64,000 nt of DNA from Candidatus Nitrosomarinus catalina (GCF_002156965.1 NZ_CP021324.1:158988-222987), one strand, 5' to 3'. Counted from the stretch's first letter, positions 36,622 to 46,102 are shown. Notes: generated by a model not told the origin, from the sequence alone. Program-made: numbers and translations.

Positions 36622-39600
36622 ATGCAAAAATCTGAAATCAAGTTATCTATAGTTTTAACTCTTTTTTTTCTTTTTTCTCCAATTAGTGCACATGCAATTT
36701 CATTTGATGAACAGAATCTTACTGATAATTCAGAAAATAAAATAATTGTTGATTCAAACATTATTGATATTGAACCTAATCTTTTTCTTGAAAATAATTA
36801 TAAGAGATATTTGATTTTTGGTTCAACTTCATTACCCGATAACATGAAAAATAATTCCATGTATGATGTTGAATCTGATTATGGTTTTTTTTCTGTTTCA
36901 TTACTTTCAGAAATAACTGCATCCAATTTAATTTCTCAAGGATACTATGTAATTGAAGACTCTAGATTAGATTTTCATCAATCTGAAGAAAAAATATCTG
37001 ATGTGTCACGAATTGGTGATATTACTGGCTCAACTATTGCAAAACAAAAATACAATTCAACTGGAAATGATATTGTTATTGCTATTGTAGATACAGGTGT
37101 TGATTTTTCAAATCCTGACATTCAACATTCACTTGCACGAGATGAATTTAATCGCCCAATTATGTTGGATCCTGATGGACAAGGAATTATTTTAACAAAT
37201 GCAACTTTTGTAGCAAACATTAGTCAATATGACACAATTCAAAATTTTACAAAACCAATTTCAGAAAATGTAACTTCATCTGTTTATCATACACGAGATG
37301 GTGTTTTTCTTGATATATCTCAACAAGGAAAAGAAACAATAATTCAGGTTTACAATTCGTTCTTCCCTCAGTTTGGTTCTTCTATAATTTTTAATGGAAC
37401 TCTGTCTAATGACATGAAAATTGGGCACAGTGTTACCAATTTTATCAAATCCCAAAGTGGAATATATCATCTTGGTGTAATGTATCAAGGTGGATTATTT
37501 GATAAAATTCAAGTTGTTCCTGTTTTAGTTGTTGATTCTACTTCTTCTGGCATTTACGATACTGTGATTCCTGATCTTAGTACTTCTTGGGAAGATTATA
37601 CTAGGGATACTTCAGATTCAAATCAAAAATCTAATTATGATTTTGATTTTACTGATGAAATTCCTATTGTTTTGGGAAGTGGAAACGAGTTTTTAGTTTA
37701 TGATTACAATGATGATGGAAAAAATGATTTTAGTGCGGGAACAATAGGTGCAAATGTTTTAGATGTTTATGGCGTAATCAAAAATAATTCTACAACTATT
37801 GATGACTCTCTTAATGCAATTAATGGTACATTACTTCCTCCAATAGATCCTGATGGAAATTTTTTTGGTGTAATGACTGATTTTATGGGACATGGAACAT
37901 CTAGTGCAGCATCTATTACTTCAAGAGGTATTGAAACTTATGATATTTACAATGACACAAAAAAATATTCTATAATTGGAGTTGCACCCGATGCAAAAAT
38001 TTTACCAGTAAAGGCATTGTGGTTTGGTGATACTGTTTATGGTTGGTTATGGGCAGCAGGATTTACAAATAATGAGGATAGTTGGGAATTCTCAGGAAAA
38101 CCTAGAGTAGATATTATATCTAACAGTTGGGGAATTTCTAATTTTCCAAATTTAAAATATGCTCCTGGCATGGATATTTTGTCTTTAATTCTTAGTGTTC
38201 TTTCTACACCTCATTCCTTACATGATGATTATCCTGGTGTAACAATAATTTCTAGTGCCGGTAATTCTGGTCATGGGTACGGAACTATTGGATTACCTAA
38301 TGCTTCACCGTTTGGAATTTCTGTTGGAGCAACCACAAATAATGTGTTTGTTGGATATGGTCCATTTGAGGATCAACCAAGATTTGGAAACAATACAATT
38401 CATCATGATCATGTAGTTGATTTTTCAAGCCGAGGTCCCAGTTTGATTGGTGATCCTAAACCTGATTTAATGAGTATTGGTGCACATGGATTTGTTCCTT
38501 CAAATATTTTAAAAGAATCTAAAGATTCACAAGATGAATCTTTCTCGTTATTTGGTGGAACTAGTATGGCTGCCCCAATAGTTTCAGGTAGTGCTGCAAT
38601 TTTGATGGAAGAAATGAAAAAACAATATCAGGATTATGATTCATTTACAATTAAAAATATTCTAATGTCAACTGCAACGGATTTACATAATGATCCTTTT
38701 ACTCAGGGTTCTGGATTGGCAAATATTGAATCTGCTTTAGATTATGTTCACGGTACCAATGGATTTTTCATTGTTCACAATAATGCATCTTATGAAAATA
38801 TAAAAAAAATTCTTGAACCTTCAATGATAAATATTAATTCAACTAAAATTGGATTAGAAAAGTTCCAATTTTCTTCAAAATCATTCCCTATGACTAGTTG
38901 GTTTGCAGGCCAAATACTTCCTGGTGAACGAACTACAACTACTTTTACAATAGATAATCCTAGCAATAATACATTAATAATTAATTTAGAACCACAAACT
39001 ATTTCATTAATAAAACGTTCAAGTTTAGATAGTCAAACAATTACTCAACAACAAGATTCTATTTTAAATAAAACTGGAATTTTTTCTCCAAACTATGTTA
39101 AATTGTCAGATGTAACAAACAATGCTGAACTAGGAGATTTTTTTGATTCTGAAAATCCCATACCTGATGATTCTTCACTAATGATATTAAATCTCAATTT
39201 CCCATTTACTCAATTTATGAATTCCACAGCTGATGTATATGCTGATGATCTAAAAATTTCTTCATTATATCTTTATGATTGGATTGACAAAAATAACAAT
39301 ACTGAAGTGACTTCTGATGAATTATCTATGGTTAACAGAGCTGGTTCATGGGGTACGGTTCAAGAATTACGAGTTTCGGAACCTAAAGAAAAATTTGAAG
39401 GAGAACCTCTAGTTGGTGTTTATCCTGTTCCATCTCGTTATTCTTATTGGTTAGGTGACACAAACCAAAATTCAACATCAATGGATTATACCTTATCTGC
39501 AAGTTATTACAAAAATAATATCTGGTCTGTTTTGTGGCCTGATTCCAAAGTAATTGAAGTTTCACCAAATAATTCTGCAAATGTAGATGTTACATTAATT

Positions 39601-40425
39601 GTTCCAGATAATTATCAAACTGGTGTTTATCAGGGATTTTTAAATTTTAAGAGCGATATTCATTCTGTTAATGCACCTGTATCTTTTGTTGTAAAAGAAT
39701 CTGTCACAAAACTAGATTCTGTTATTTCTGTTGAAGGAACTTTAACTGATGATGTACTTTATGGAAATGGATTTACAAAAGGCGCATTTGATATGTCTAA
39801 TCGATATATGGCAGGAGATTGGAGACAATATTATTTTGATATTCAAAATGAACTTGTTGATTCTGCAATCATAGAACTTTCATGGAATTCTGATGATACC
39901 AATTTTGGTATGTTTGTAATGGATCCGTTTGGAAAAATTATTCAAACAAATGTTCCATCTGGAGTTTTTGGTCATTTTCTTGGATGGCCTTCACTTGATT
40001 GGTTAGGAAATTCTCTCTTTAGTCAAGGTGGTGGGTTTTATCCTGTAAAAAATAAAGATTATACCTCAACAGTACTTAATGTTCCAATTAATCAAACTGG
40101 AACTTACACATTATTAACACATTCAACATTGTTTGGAGGAAATTCAACTACTGAACCAATTACACTTAAAGCAAAATTTACAAATCTTTCATCAGAAATT
40201 ATTGTTAGTGAAAATATTCTTCCATTAGAATCAATTGTTACAGATTCAGAAAATTTAACTAAAATCACTGAACTCAAAAATCATACTATGGGAATTTCAG
40301 AAAATGAACCGTTATCTCAAACTAGTGATAATTCTGATTTTGAAATTGGATTATTCATGGGAATTATTGTTGGTGCAGCGATCGGAATCTCCATGATTTT
40401 GATATTTAGGCAAAAAAATACCTAA
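36622..40425 (+). CDS. Giant membrane-anchored subtilisin-like serine protease (S8)
   Basis: The 1267-aa protein has a signal peptide (residues 1-25) and the S8 catalytic triad: Asp in IAIVDTGVDFSNPDI near 155, His in MGHGTSSAASI near 424, and Ser in FGGTSMAAPIVSG near 648. An insertion of about 270 residues separates Asp and His, far more than in subtilisin. Beyond 700 come beta-rich domains and a C-terminal TM (about 1245-1262, IGLFMGIIVGAAIGISMILIF). It probably acts on the outer face of the membrane. Proximity to the S-layer gene suggests processing of surface proteins, an inference. Confidence 0.88.
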   Translation: MQKSEIKLSIVLTLFFLFSPISAHAISFDEQNLTDNSENKIIVDSNIIDIEPNLFLENNYKRYLIFGSTSLPDNMKNNSMYDVESDYGFFSVSLLSEITASNLISQGYYVIEDSRLDFHQSEEKISDVSRIGDITGSTIAKQKYNSTGNDIVIAIVDTGVDFSNPDIQHSLARDEFNRPIMLDPDGQGIILTNATFVANISQYDTIQNFTKPISENVTSSVYHTRDGVFLDISQQGKETIIQVYNSFFPQFGSSIIFNGTLSNDMKIGHSVTNFIKSQSGIYHLGVMYQGGLFDKIQVVPVLVVDSTSSGIYDTVIPDLSTSWEDYTRDTSDSNQKSNYDFDFTDEIPIVLGSGNEFLVYDYNDDGKNDFSAGTIGANVLDVYGVIKNNSTTIDDSLNAINGTLLPPIDPDGNFFGVMTDFMGHGTSSAASITSRGIETYDIYNDTKKYSIIGVAPDAKILPVKALWFGDTVYGWLWAAGFTNNEDSWEFSGKPRVDIISNSWGISNFPNLKYAPGMDILSLILSVLSTPHSLHDDYPGVTIISSAGNSGHGYGTIGLPNASPFGISVGATTNNVFVGYGPFEDQPRFGNNTIHHDHVVDFSSRGPSLIGDPKPDLMSIGAHGFVPSNILKESKDSQDESFSLFGGTSMAAPIVSGSAAILMEEMKKQYQDYDSFTIKNILMSTATDLHNDPFTQGSGLANIESALDYVHGTNGFFIVHNNASYENIKKILEPSMININSTKIGLEKFQFSSKSFPMTSWFAGQILPGERTTTTFTIDNPSNNTLIINLEPQTISLIKRSSLDSQTITQQQDSILNKTGIFSPNYVKLSDVTNNAELGDFFDSENPIPDDSSLMILNLNFPFTQFMNSTADVYADDLKISSLYLYDWIDKNNNTEVTSDELSMVNRAGSWGTVQELRVSEPKEKFEGEPLVGVYPVPSRYSYWLGDTNQNSTSMDYTLSASYYKNNIWSVLWPDSKVIEVSPNNSANVDVTLIVPDNYQTGVYQGFLNFKSDIHSVNAPVSFVVKESVTKLDSVISVEGTLTDDVLYGNGFTKGAFDMSNRYMAGDWRQYYFDIQNELVDSAIIELSWNSDDTNFGMFVMDPFGKIIQTNVPSGVFGHFLGWPSLDWLGNSLFSQGGGFYPVKNKDYTSTVLNVPINQTGTYTLLTHSTLFGGNSTTEPITLKAKFTNLSSEIIVSENILPLESIVTDSENLTKITELKNHTMGISENEPLSQTSDNSDFEIGLFMGIIVGAAIGISMILIFRQKNT

Positions 40426-40435
40426 AATTCAAACA

Positions 40436-40447
40436 AGGTTTATATCC
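40436..40447 (+). promoter_or_regulatory. BRE/TATA of the Rieske-cytochrome b operon
   Basis: AGGTTTATATCC lies 24-35 bases before the ATG at 40471, the classical archaeal spacing. The preceding CAAAC purine/A-rich run fits a BRE. Confidence 0.65.
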
Positions 40448-40470
40448 ATTTTGTCGAGTATTCTAGCTGA

Positions 40471-41076
40471 ATGTCAGAGGCTGAGACTAAAAAATCTGAG
40501 GGTCTGTCCCGAAGAGATTTTCTAAGATTAATGGGTGCCGCAGGCACAGGTCTGGCTTTTGCACCATTTATCCCATTTGGAGACTATATGCCAAATCCAA
40601 ATCAGGCATCTTTGGAAAAAGTTCCTGTTATTTTACCTGATGGTTCACATGCAAATTTGAATAGCTATGAAATTAATTCTGCACAAGTAATTACATATCC
40701 TGCAACTGGAGATGCTGCACTTGATGCAGAAGCATTTCGTAAATGGCAATTCATTAGACTTCCAGAAGAACTAGGTGGAGGAAAAAGTGATGCAACAAGC
40801 ATTCGTGCATACAGTATGATTTGTCTTCATCTTTGGTGTTTGTGGAAATATTGGCCTGATGATGGAAGAAAGAGAGGTGAATGCCCTTGTCATGGAAGTA
40901 TGTATGATCCACTAACTGGAACAGCATTTGTTGGACCTGCATCATTGCAAGCAGCACCATCAGATACTTTACCTGAATTAACTTTAGAAGTTGATTCCGA
41001 TGGATTTGTTTACATTTTACCACCTAAATTTGACGCAAACAGTAATGGAGTAATTGGATATGGCCGTTTCACTTAG
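40471..41076 (+). CDS. Rieske iron-sulfur protein
   Basis: The 201-aa protein has a twin-arginine type N-terminus (SRRDFLRLMGAAGTGLAF), so it is exported folded and held by the uncleaved helix. Cluster ligands are Cys118 and His120 in CLHLWC and Cys138 and His141 in CPCHGS, with Cys123 and Cys140 forming the disulphide. Trp122 replaces the usual Gly. It carries electrons from quinol to a high-potential acceptor in a bc-type complex. It overlaps the cytochrome b gene by 17 bases. Confidence 0.95.
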   Translation: MSEAETKKSEGLSRRDFLRLMGAAGTGLAFAPFIPFGDYMPNPNQASLEKVPVILPDGSHANLNSYEINSAQVITYPATGDAALDAEAFRKWQFIRLPEELGGGKSDATSIRAYSMICLHLWCLWKYWPDDGRKRGECPCHGSMYDPLTGTAFVGPASLQAAPSDTLPELTLEVDSDGFVYILPPKFDANSNGVIGYGRFT

Positions 41077-42658
41077 TAGACATACGGGTATAGTGGCCCT
41101 ACTTTATTGGATTTGGGATGGAGTAGATAGAACTATTTTTACAGCTATAAAGTTTTCTTTCCCTGCAAGATTTGTAAGTCCATTTGGATTTTTAGGAATG
41201 TTAACATTTACTGTATTTATCATCCTTGGAGTTTCAGGAGCTCTGCTCATGTTTTACTATCAACCAATATTAGATAGAGCGTGGGACAGTGTTGAATTCA
41301 TTAATGATGAAGTACCATTTGGTTTTCATATTAGAAACATACACTATCATGGTTCTAATGCCATGGTTTTACTTGCAGTTCTTCACATGTATTATCAATA
41401 CTTTAGTGGAAGATACAAAATTAGAAATGAAGTTTTATGGATGACAGGTGTTATTTTAGGTGTTGTTACTATCCTTGAGGCCTTTACCGGTTATGATGTT
41501 ATATTTAGTGAAAGAGCAGAACTTGCAATCAGTATTGCAGCGTCGCTGACAACATCCATACCTGTAGTTGGTCCTACAATTCGAGATGCGGCGCTGGGTA
41601 GTGGATTTTCAGATTTCGTTTTAAGGTTCTATGCACAACATGTGTTCTTGCTACCTATTGTAATGCTGGGATTAATGGCAGTACACTTCCCAAGATTCCT
41701 TGTGTTTGATGTTCCAATGGTGATGGCAATTGGTGGTGCAATTTTGATCACTGGTGGTGTTTTCCCAATTGATTTAGGATTCAAATTTGAACCCACGGTA
41801 CCTCCAGGAGTAACAGTACCTGAGTGGTATCTTACTGGAATTTACGCTTTTATGAGAACTCAATATGATAAGTTTGTTACAGGTTTACTGTGGCCACTAG
41901 TGTTTATCATATCACTGGTATTGATTCCATTCCTTGACAGATACAAGAAATTTTCATGGAGGGATAGACCAATGGTTACTGCATTTGGAATTACTAGTCT
42001 TGCACAGATTATGGTAACTACCTATTGGGGATTCTACATTTCTCCAGACGTATCAATTCCATTAGTAGAGCGTTTGGTAATTGATCCAATATTCTTCTAC
42101 GGAACAATGTTATTGTTAGTTCCATTAGGATTCGGATTCACATACATGATGATTAAACTTGCAAACGAAGCAGAAAGAAAATCCAAACTAGCAAAAAGTG
42201 CTGGCCCACAAAAGGTTGCAACTATCAACTTATCTGACAAATGGATTAACTGGCTACTTGTTGCACTATTGGCATTCCAAGTGTTCCTCAACATTGCAGC
42301 TTATAATGCAGCATTAACAGGAATGAAGAATGTTTCACTATTCTTGGTTGGAATAATCTTGTTGGTATTTGCAGCATTCTTCCATATCTACAGATATGCG
42401 CTAGCCCAACAAAAGAATGCACCACCACCAGCACCTGTTAAAATTGAAGAGGACTTGCCAGAATTATCCGAATCTGAAACAACCCCTGAAATTACTGGTG
42501 ATGCAACTAGTGAAGCCTCTAAACTTCCAGATGGCACTTCTGAAGAAAAACCTCAAGAGTTGGCACCAACAGTTCCAACACCAACAACTAAAGCTGATTT
42601 GAATACTGAAACAAGTAATGATCCTAATTTAGGATCTCAAGATCTAACAAAACCTTGA
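41060..42658 (+). CDS. Cytochrome b of bc-type complex
   Basis: The 532-aa membrane protein has two haem-ligand His pairs: IHYHG...VLH (14 apart) near residue 94 and QHVFLL...VHF (15 apart, b6-like spacing) near 190. The Qo-site motif is present as VPEWY near 253, followed by C-terminal helices, so b6 and subunit IV parts are fused. The last 90 residues or so are an acidic, Pro/Thr-rich tail facing the solvent. With the Rieske protein it oxidises quinol. ATG 41060 with GGAG nine bases upstream is preferred over TTG 41054. Confidence 0.94.
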   Translation: MAVSLSRHTGIVALLYWIWDGVDRTIFTAIKFSFPARFVSPFGFLGMLTFTVFIILGVSGALLMFYYQPILDRAWDSVEFINDEVPFGFHIRNIHYHGSNAMVLLAVLHMYYQYFSGRYKIRNEVLWMTGVILGVVTILEAFTGYDVIFSERAELAISIAASLTTSIPVVGPTIRDAALGSGFSDFVLRFYAQHVFLLPIVMLGLMAVHFPRFLVFDVPMVMAIGGAILITGGVFPIDLGFKFEPTVPPGVTVPEWYLTGIYAFMRTQYDKFVTGLLWPLVFIISLVLIPFLDRYKKFSWRDRPMVTAFGITSLAQIMVTTYWGFYISPDVSIPLVERLVIDPIFFYGTMLLLVPLGFGFTYMMIKLANEAERKSKLAKSAGPQKVATINLSDKWINWLLVALLAFQVFLNIAAYNAALTGMKNVSLFLVGIILLVFAAFFHIYRYALAQQKNAPPPAPVKIEEDLPELSESETTPEITGDATSEASKLPDGTSEEKPQELAPTVPTPTTKADLNTETSNDPNLGSQDLTKP

Positions 42659-42675
42659 TTACAAAAATTCTAACC

Positions 42676-42688
42676 AAGCTTTATAAGA
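42676..42688 (+). promoter_or_regulatory. BRE/TATA of the cupredoxin gene
   Basis: CAAGCTTTATAAG precedes the ATG at 42711 by 23-35 bases and resembles the Rieske promoter (AAGGTTTATA). The cupredoxin therefore has its own promoter besides any read-through. Confidence 0.6.
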
Positions 42689-42710
42689 ACTTGGAAAATC
42701 TACAGAAATT

Positions 42711-43172
42711 ATGAGTGCTACTACATCAAGTCATGCATATGGTATTGGTGTAATTGCATTAATTATTGGAATGGGTGCTGTACTTGTATTTTATACTTCA
42801 TTTTGGCTTCCAGAATCTTTAGAAAAACCTTCTGTCGATATCCATATTTTGGAACCAACTGAAAATTTCATTATTAGCATTGCACAAGGTGCAGCAACAG
42901 AAGGAAACCCTAGTTATGTTCCAAACAAACCTACGATCACATTAACGATAGATAATCATGTGATTTGGATGAATGATGATGATACTCCTCACACTGTTAC
43001 TGCAGATCATAGACACATGGATTCGTATAGTGGTGAATTTGGTTCTGCAGGAGTTGTAATGCCAGGAGAATCATATGAATTCATTTTCACAGAACCTCAA
43101 GAACTTCATTATCACTGTGATCCACATCCATGGATGATTGGCTCTTTAGTTGTAGAAAAAAGTAGGTTCTAG
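42711..43172 (+). CDS. Membrane-anchored blue copper protein (cupredoxin)
   Basis: The 153-aa protein has an N-terminal TM (about residues 10-33) and a plastocyanin-type domain with the type 1 copper ligands His94 (DDTPHTV), Cys136, His139 and Met142 (HYHCDPHPWM). Small copper proteins of this kind are thought to replace cytochrome c as electron carriers in ammonia-oxidising archaea. Its place directly after Rieske and cytochrome b suggests it accepts electrons from that complex. It overlaps the convergent gene by four bases. Confidence 0.92.
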   Translation: MSATTSSHAYGIGVIALIIGMGAVLVFYTSFWLPESLEKPSVDIHILEPTENFIISIAQGAATEGNPSYVPNKPTITLTIDNHVIWMNDDDTPHTVTADHRHMDSYSGEFGSAGVVMPGESYEFIFTEPQELHYHCDPHPWMIGSLVVEKSRF

Positions 43173-43519
43173 TTTGAATATTTAGCAAAAATTATTTTGC
43201 TCTCAATTTCCTTATGTTGTTCTATTATTGACACTCTAAATTTTACTTCATAGTCTTGTGTTGGTTCAAATTCAATAACTGCAGAAAATTCTGCTTTGTT
43301 TTCAGGCATTGTATCTTTATTGATAAATAATCTAGAAACGTGCTGTGATATCTTTTTTTGATTGTAAGATTTGTAAATGATATGTTCATTTGAGTCTAAA
43401 ATTGTTGTATTAACTACTACACCATCATATCGTCCAGGATATGATACATCAATCGTACCAACAATCTCTGAATTTTGATGTATGTCCGTTGAATTTAGCT
43501 TAAATTCTAAATCTCCCAT
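43169..43519 (-). CDS. Hypothetical beta-rich protein, arrestin-like pattern
   Basis: The 116-aa protein is not recognised by family. It starts with LEFKLNSTDIHQNSEIVGTIDVSY and continues with alternating strands (VVVNTTILDSNEHIIY, AEFSAVIEFEP, EVKFRVSII). A run such as a long N-terminal strand, polar turn and GTIDV is reminiscent of arrestin-like N-domains, but this is a weak impression. It has no signal peptide or TM. It is a single gene between cupredoxin and tRNA-Arg. Confidence 0.55.
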   Translation of the reverse strand: MGDLEFKLNSTDIHQNSEIVGTIDVSYPGRYDGVVVNTTILDSNEHIIYKSYNQKKISQHVSRLFINKDTMPENKAEFSAVIEFEPTQDYEVKFRVSIIEQHKEIESKIIFAKYSN

Positions 43520-43559
43520 ATTGGAACTTTGTTTAATTCTGAATAAATAATTTGTTAAG

Positions 43560-43634
43560 TGGGCCCAAAGGGCTTCGATCCCTTGACCATTGGATTAGAA
43601 GTCCAACACTCTATCCATGCTGAGCTATAGGCCC
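43560..43634 (-). tRNA. tRNA-Arg (TCT)
   Basis: On the minus strand the acceptor GGGCCTA (43634-43628) pairs with TGGGCCC (43567-43561), with discriminator A at 43560. The D-arm is TAGCTCAGCATGGATAGAG. The anticodon stem TTGGA/TCCAA encloses CTTCTAA, so the anticodon is TCT, reading AGA. The T-arm is AAGGG/CCCTT. No intron, and CCA is not encoded. A TATA-like CCTTAAAATG lies about 20-30 bases upstream. Confidence 0.94.
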
Positions 43635-43667
43635 AGAAACCTACCAATTAATTGACATTTTAAGGGT

Positions 43668-44510
43668 TTACAGCCATTTTTTTTCATAATTTTCTCTTTC
43701 CATTTTAAATAAAAATTGCTGAGCATATCCACAATATTGACCAAAATAATCTACAATTTTTTTATGAAGTATTTCATATTGCTTTTCTGTAATTGTTTTT
43801 GTTTCAATGTGAAATTCATTTGAATAATACTTTTCTAAAATTTTAATCATCCACGTATCTAATGGAAATGCATCTAATTTATTTAATGAAAATAACATAA
43901 TGCAATCTGCCACTTTATTTCCTACTCCTGGAATTAACCTGAGATTTCTTTTTGTTTCATTATAATCACTATTTTTTAAATATTCAAAATTAATTTTTTT
44001 TGAAGTGACCATTTTTGCTGCCTCTTTGATAAATGGAGCTCTGTATCCTACTCCACAAATTTTAATTTCATCTATTGATGCTCTTGCAATTTTTTCAGGT
44101 CTTGGAAATAAATAAAATTCTTCATTTTGTACAACCAATTTAGTACCGAATTTTTTTGAAATTTTTTCTAAACTGTTTTTAATTTTTTGAATATTAGAAT
44201 TTGATGAAATAATAAAAGAAATCATACATTGAAAAGGATCTTGATTGAAAAGTCTTAATCCTTCATACTGCCTTATAGCTTTTTTTACTGTTTTATCTTT
44301 TGAAATTGATTTAATTATTTTTTGAATATCATCATTTTTTCTAAAAAAATCTGTTTTTGTATTTTGAATTGATTCAATTTTACCTCCTTGACTGATTTTT
44401 AATATATTTTGACCATCTATTCCATACCAATTCTTTTTAATTTTTTTCCACAGAAAAACTTGACCACTATTAATTGAATTATCTATGTCTATAGTGAATT
44501 TATTTTTCAT
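43668..44510 (-). CDS. ogg: 8-oxoguanine DNA glycosylase, Ogg1 type
   Basis: The 280-aa protein has an N-terminal SGQVFLWKK segment as in Ogg1, then a helix-hairpin-helix LIPGVGNKVADCIML with the catalytic Lys, and FPLDTWMI with the catalytic Asp. The presence of the N-terminal domain separates it from the shorter Ogg2 and AGOG. It removes 8-oxoguanine from DNA and nicks the abasic site. It begins one base after the stop of the beta-CASP nuclease gene and is in its operon. Confidence 0.9.
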   Translation of the reverse strand: MKNKFTIDIDNSINSGQVFLWKKIKKNWYGIDGQNILKISQGGKIESIQNTKTDFFRKNDDIQKIIKSISKDKTVKKAIRQYEGLRLFNQDPFQCMISFIISSNSNIQKIKNSLEKISKKFGTKLVVQNEEFYLFPRPEKIARASIDEIKICGVGYRAPFIKEAAKMVTSKKINFEYLKNSDYNETKRNLRLIPGVGNKVADCIMLFSLNKLDAFPLDTWMIKILEKYYSNEFHIETKTITEKQYEILHKKIVDYFGQYCGYAQQFLFKMERENYEKKWL

Positions 44511-44511
44511 C

Positions 44512-45777
44512 TTAAATGGTTATTTTGTCATTAACCATTGGAGCGTATGCCTCTAAACCAAACTGCTCATGAATCTCTTGAGCAAATATTTGACATGATT
44601 CTGAATCTCCGTGAACTGCCCAAACCTTTGGATTTCCTTTAATTGTTTTAATCATTTCAAATAACTCCTTTCTATCTGCATGGCCTGAAAATTGGAATTG
44701 TTTTACTTCTGCTTGAACATTAAGATCTTTTCCTCTAGTTGATACTTTTCCTGTATCTAGTAGTTTTTTCCCTGGTGTGCCATCACCTTGATATGAAACT
44801 AATGCAATTCCATTTTTACTGTCAAATGATAATTGTTGTAAGTAGTATACTGCATTTCCTCCAACTAGCATTCCAGCTGGTGAAATTACAACACATGGTT
44901 CGCCCATTGCACGCTTTCTTTCTGCATGTTCTCTAATTGCAGTTGAACTTTTAATTGCTTCAGCAAATATTTTTGGATCTCTAAGGTAATCTGGATTTTT
45001 AAACATTATTTCATTTACTTTTAATGCCATTCCATCCATTATGATTTTATGTTTAAAATTTGCACTTCGTAAAATGCATGCCATTTCTTGAGAACGTTCA
45101 ACTGAAAATGATGGAATAAACAATATTCCTTTTCTGTCCATTACTTCGTTTGCAAATTCAATTAATTGTTGTTCTGATGTTTTTCTAGGTATTTGTTCTG
45201 TTTTAGCATATGTGCTTTCTGTGATTAGTAAATCTATTTCCCCTATGTCTGTATCCATTTCTCGTAACATTCTTGAACCATTTGTTTTAATGTCTCCTGT
45301 ATAGAATAACTTCTTTTTTTCTGATTCTACTAAAACTGTACTTCCACCAATAACGTGACCTGATTCTCTGAATTCAAAAGTTGCATTTCCTTTTGTTACT
45401 TTTTGTTTAAATCCAATTTCTTTTGCATTTTTCATCATGTTATTTAATTCAGGCAAGTCAAATGGATGTGAATTTTTTTCAATTTTTAACATATCATTAA
45501 TCAACAATTTTGAAAGATCAAATGTTGGTGGAGTTGCATAAACATCTGTATTCCCACTTACAAATAATGATGGAACGTTTCCGGAATGATCTAAATGAGC
45601 ATGAGTAATTATGATTGCATCTAGGTCCTTAGGTTTAACATGTAATGGATATTGTGGGGGTGAACCTCTTTTCCCAAACATTACCCCATAATCTAATAAT
45701 AATTTGGTACCATTACAGTCCACTAAAAATCCTGATCTGCCTACTTCATTTGCAGCACCTAATACTTGTACTTCCAA
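44512..45777 (-). CDS. Beta-CASP metallo-beta-lactamase ribonuclease (aCPSF2-like)
   Basis: The 421-aa protein starts at TTG and has the metal-binding THAHLDHSG motif near residue 59, LLITESTYA near 187, and beta-CASP motifs through SPAGMLVGG, then SGHADRKELFEM near 370 and AVHGDSESC near 398. No N-terminal KH domains are present, so it fits the shorter CPSF-like class rather than aCPSF1, the terminator nuclease. It probably processes or degrades RNA. The AT-rich promoter lies at about 45798-45815. Confidence 0.85.
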   Translation of the reverse strand: MEVQVLGAANEVGRSGFLVDCNGTKLLLDYGVMFGKRGSPPQYPLHVKPKDLDAIIITHAHLDHSGNVPSLFVSGNTDVYATPPTFDLSKLLINDMLKIEKNSHPFDLPELNNMMKNAKEIGFKQKVTKGNATFEFRESGHVIGGSTVLVESEKKKLFYTGDIKTNGSRMLREMDTDIGEIDLLITESTYAKTEQIPRKTSEQQLIEFANEVMDRKGILFIPSFSVERSQEMACILRSANFKHKIIMDGMALKVNEIMFKNPDYLRDPKIFAEAIKSSTAIREHAERKRAMGEPCVVISPAGMLVGGNAVYYLQQLSFDSKNGIALVSYQGDGTPGKKLLDTGKVSTRGKDLNVQAEVKQFQFSGHADRKELFEMIKTIKGNPKVWAVHGDSESCQIFAQEIHEQFGLEAYAPMVNDKITI

Positions 45778-45854
45778 GGCTTTGATGCGTTTTTATCGTC
45801 CTTAAAACCTTTTTAGAATACTCCCGATCATTATATCTGATATAGAATCGACAA

Positions 45855-45867
45855 AAGCTTTAATTAG
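45855..45867 (+). promoter_or_regulatory. TATA element of the 70-aa gene
   Basis: AAGCTTTAATTAG stands 23-35 bases before ATG 45890 and shares the AAG(C/G)(T)TTA form of the other strong promoters in this window. Confidence 0.5.
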
Positions 45868-45889
45868 TGACAGCTAAGAATGGATCCTC

Positions 45890-46102
45890 ATGGGAAGAAC
45901 CTATGATGAATGGATAGCACAACAAGACCAAGCTGTCGTAGCAAAAACTCGTGCAGGTGACGAAGGAAATAAAGTACTTCTAAACCAGATCAATTGGATT
46001 TGGGTTAACAATCTTATGAACAAGAAAGCAGACCTAAACCCATCATCCGCAGAATTACTCGATTGGGTAACCTCTGGTCAAATTGATGCAATGAGAAAAT
46101 AA
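45890..46102 (+). CDS. Small 70-aa protein of unknown function, likely highly expressed
   Basis: The product is soluble and helical (TYDEWIAQQDQAVVAKTR, NQINWIWVNNLMNKK, SAELLDWVTSG). I recognise no family. Codon choice (GAC, AAC, ATC, CTC) is like that of the S-layer and ferredoxin genes rather than the AT-rich neighbours, and the gene has a clear promoter and a hairpin terminator. Both point to an abundant monocistronic mRNA. A second ATG at 45879 is in another frame and does not lead to an ORF of interest. Confidence 0.75.
   Translation: MGRTYDEWIAQQDQAVVAKTRAGDEGNKVLLNQINWIWVNNLMNKKADLNPSSAELLDWVTSGQIDAMRK

Noticed and set aside
36622-40425. Assigning the large protease to the S-layer anchoring system
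   Set aside because: Linkage and topology fit, but no cleavage target or anchoring motif can be seen in sequence, so it is kept only as a hypothesis.
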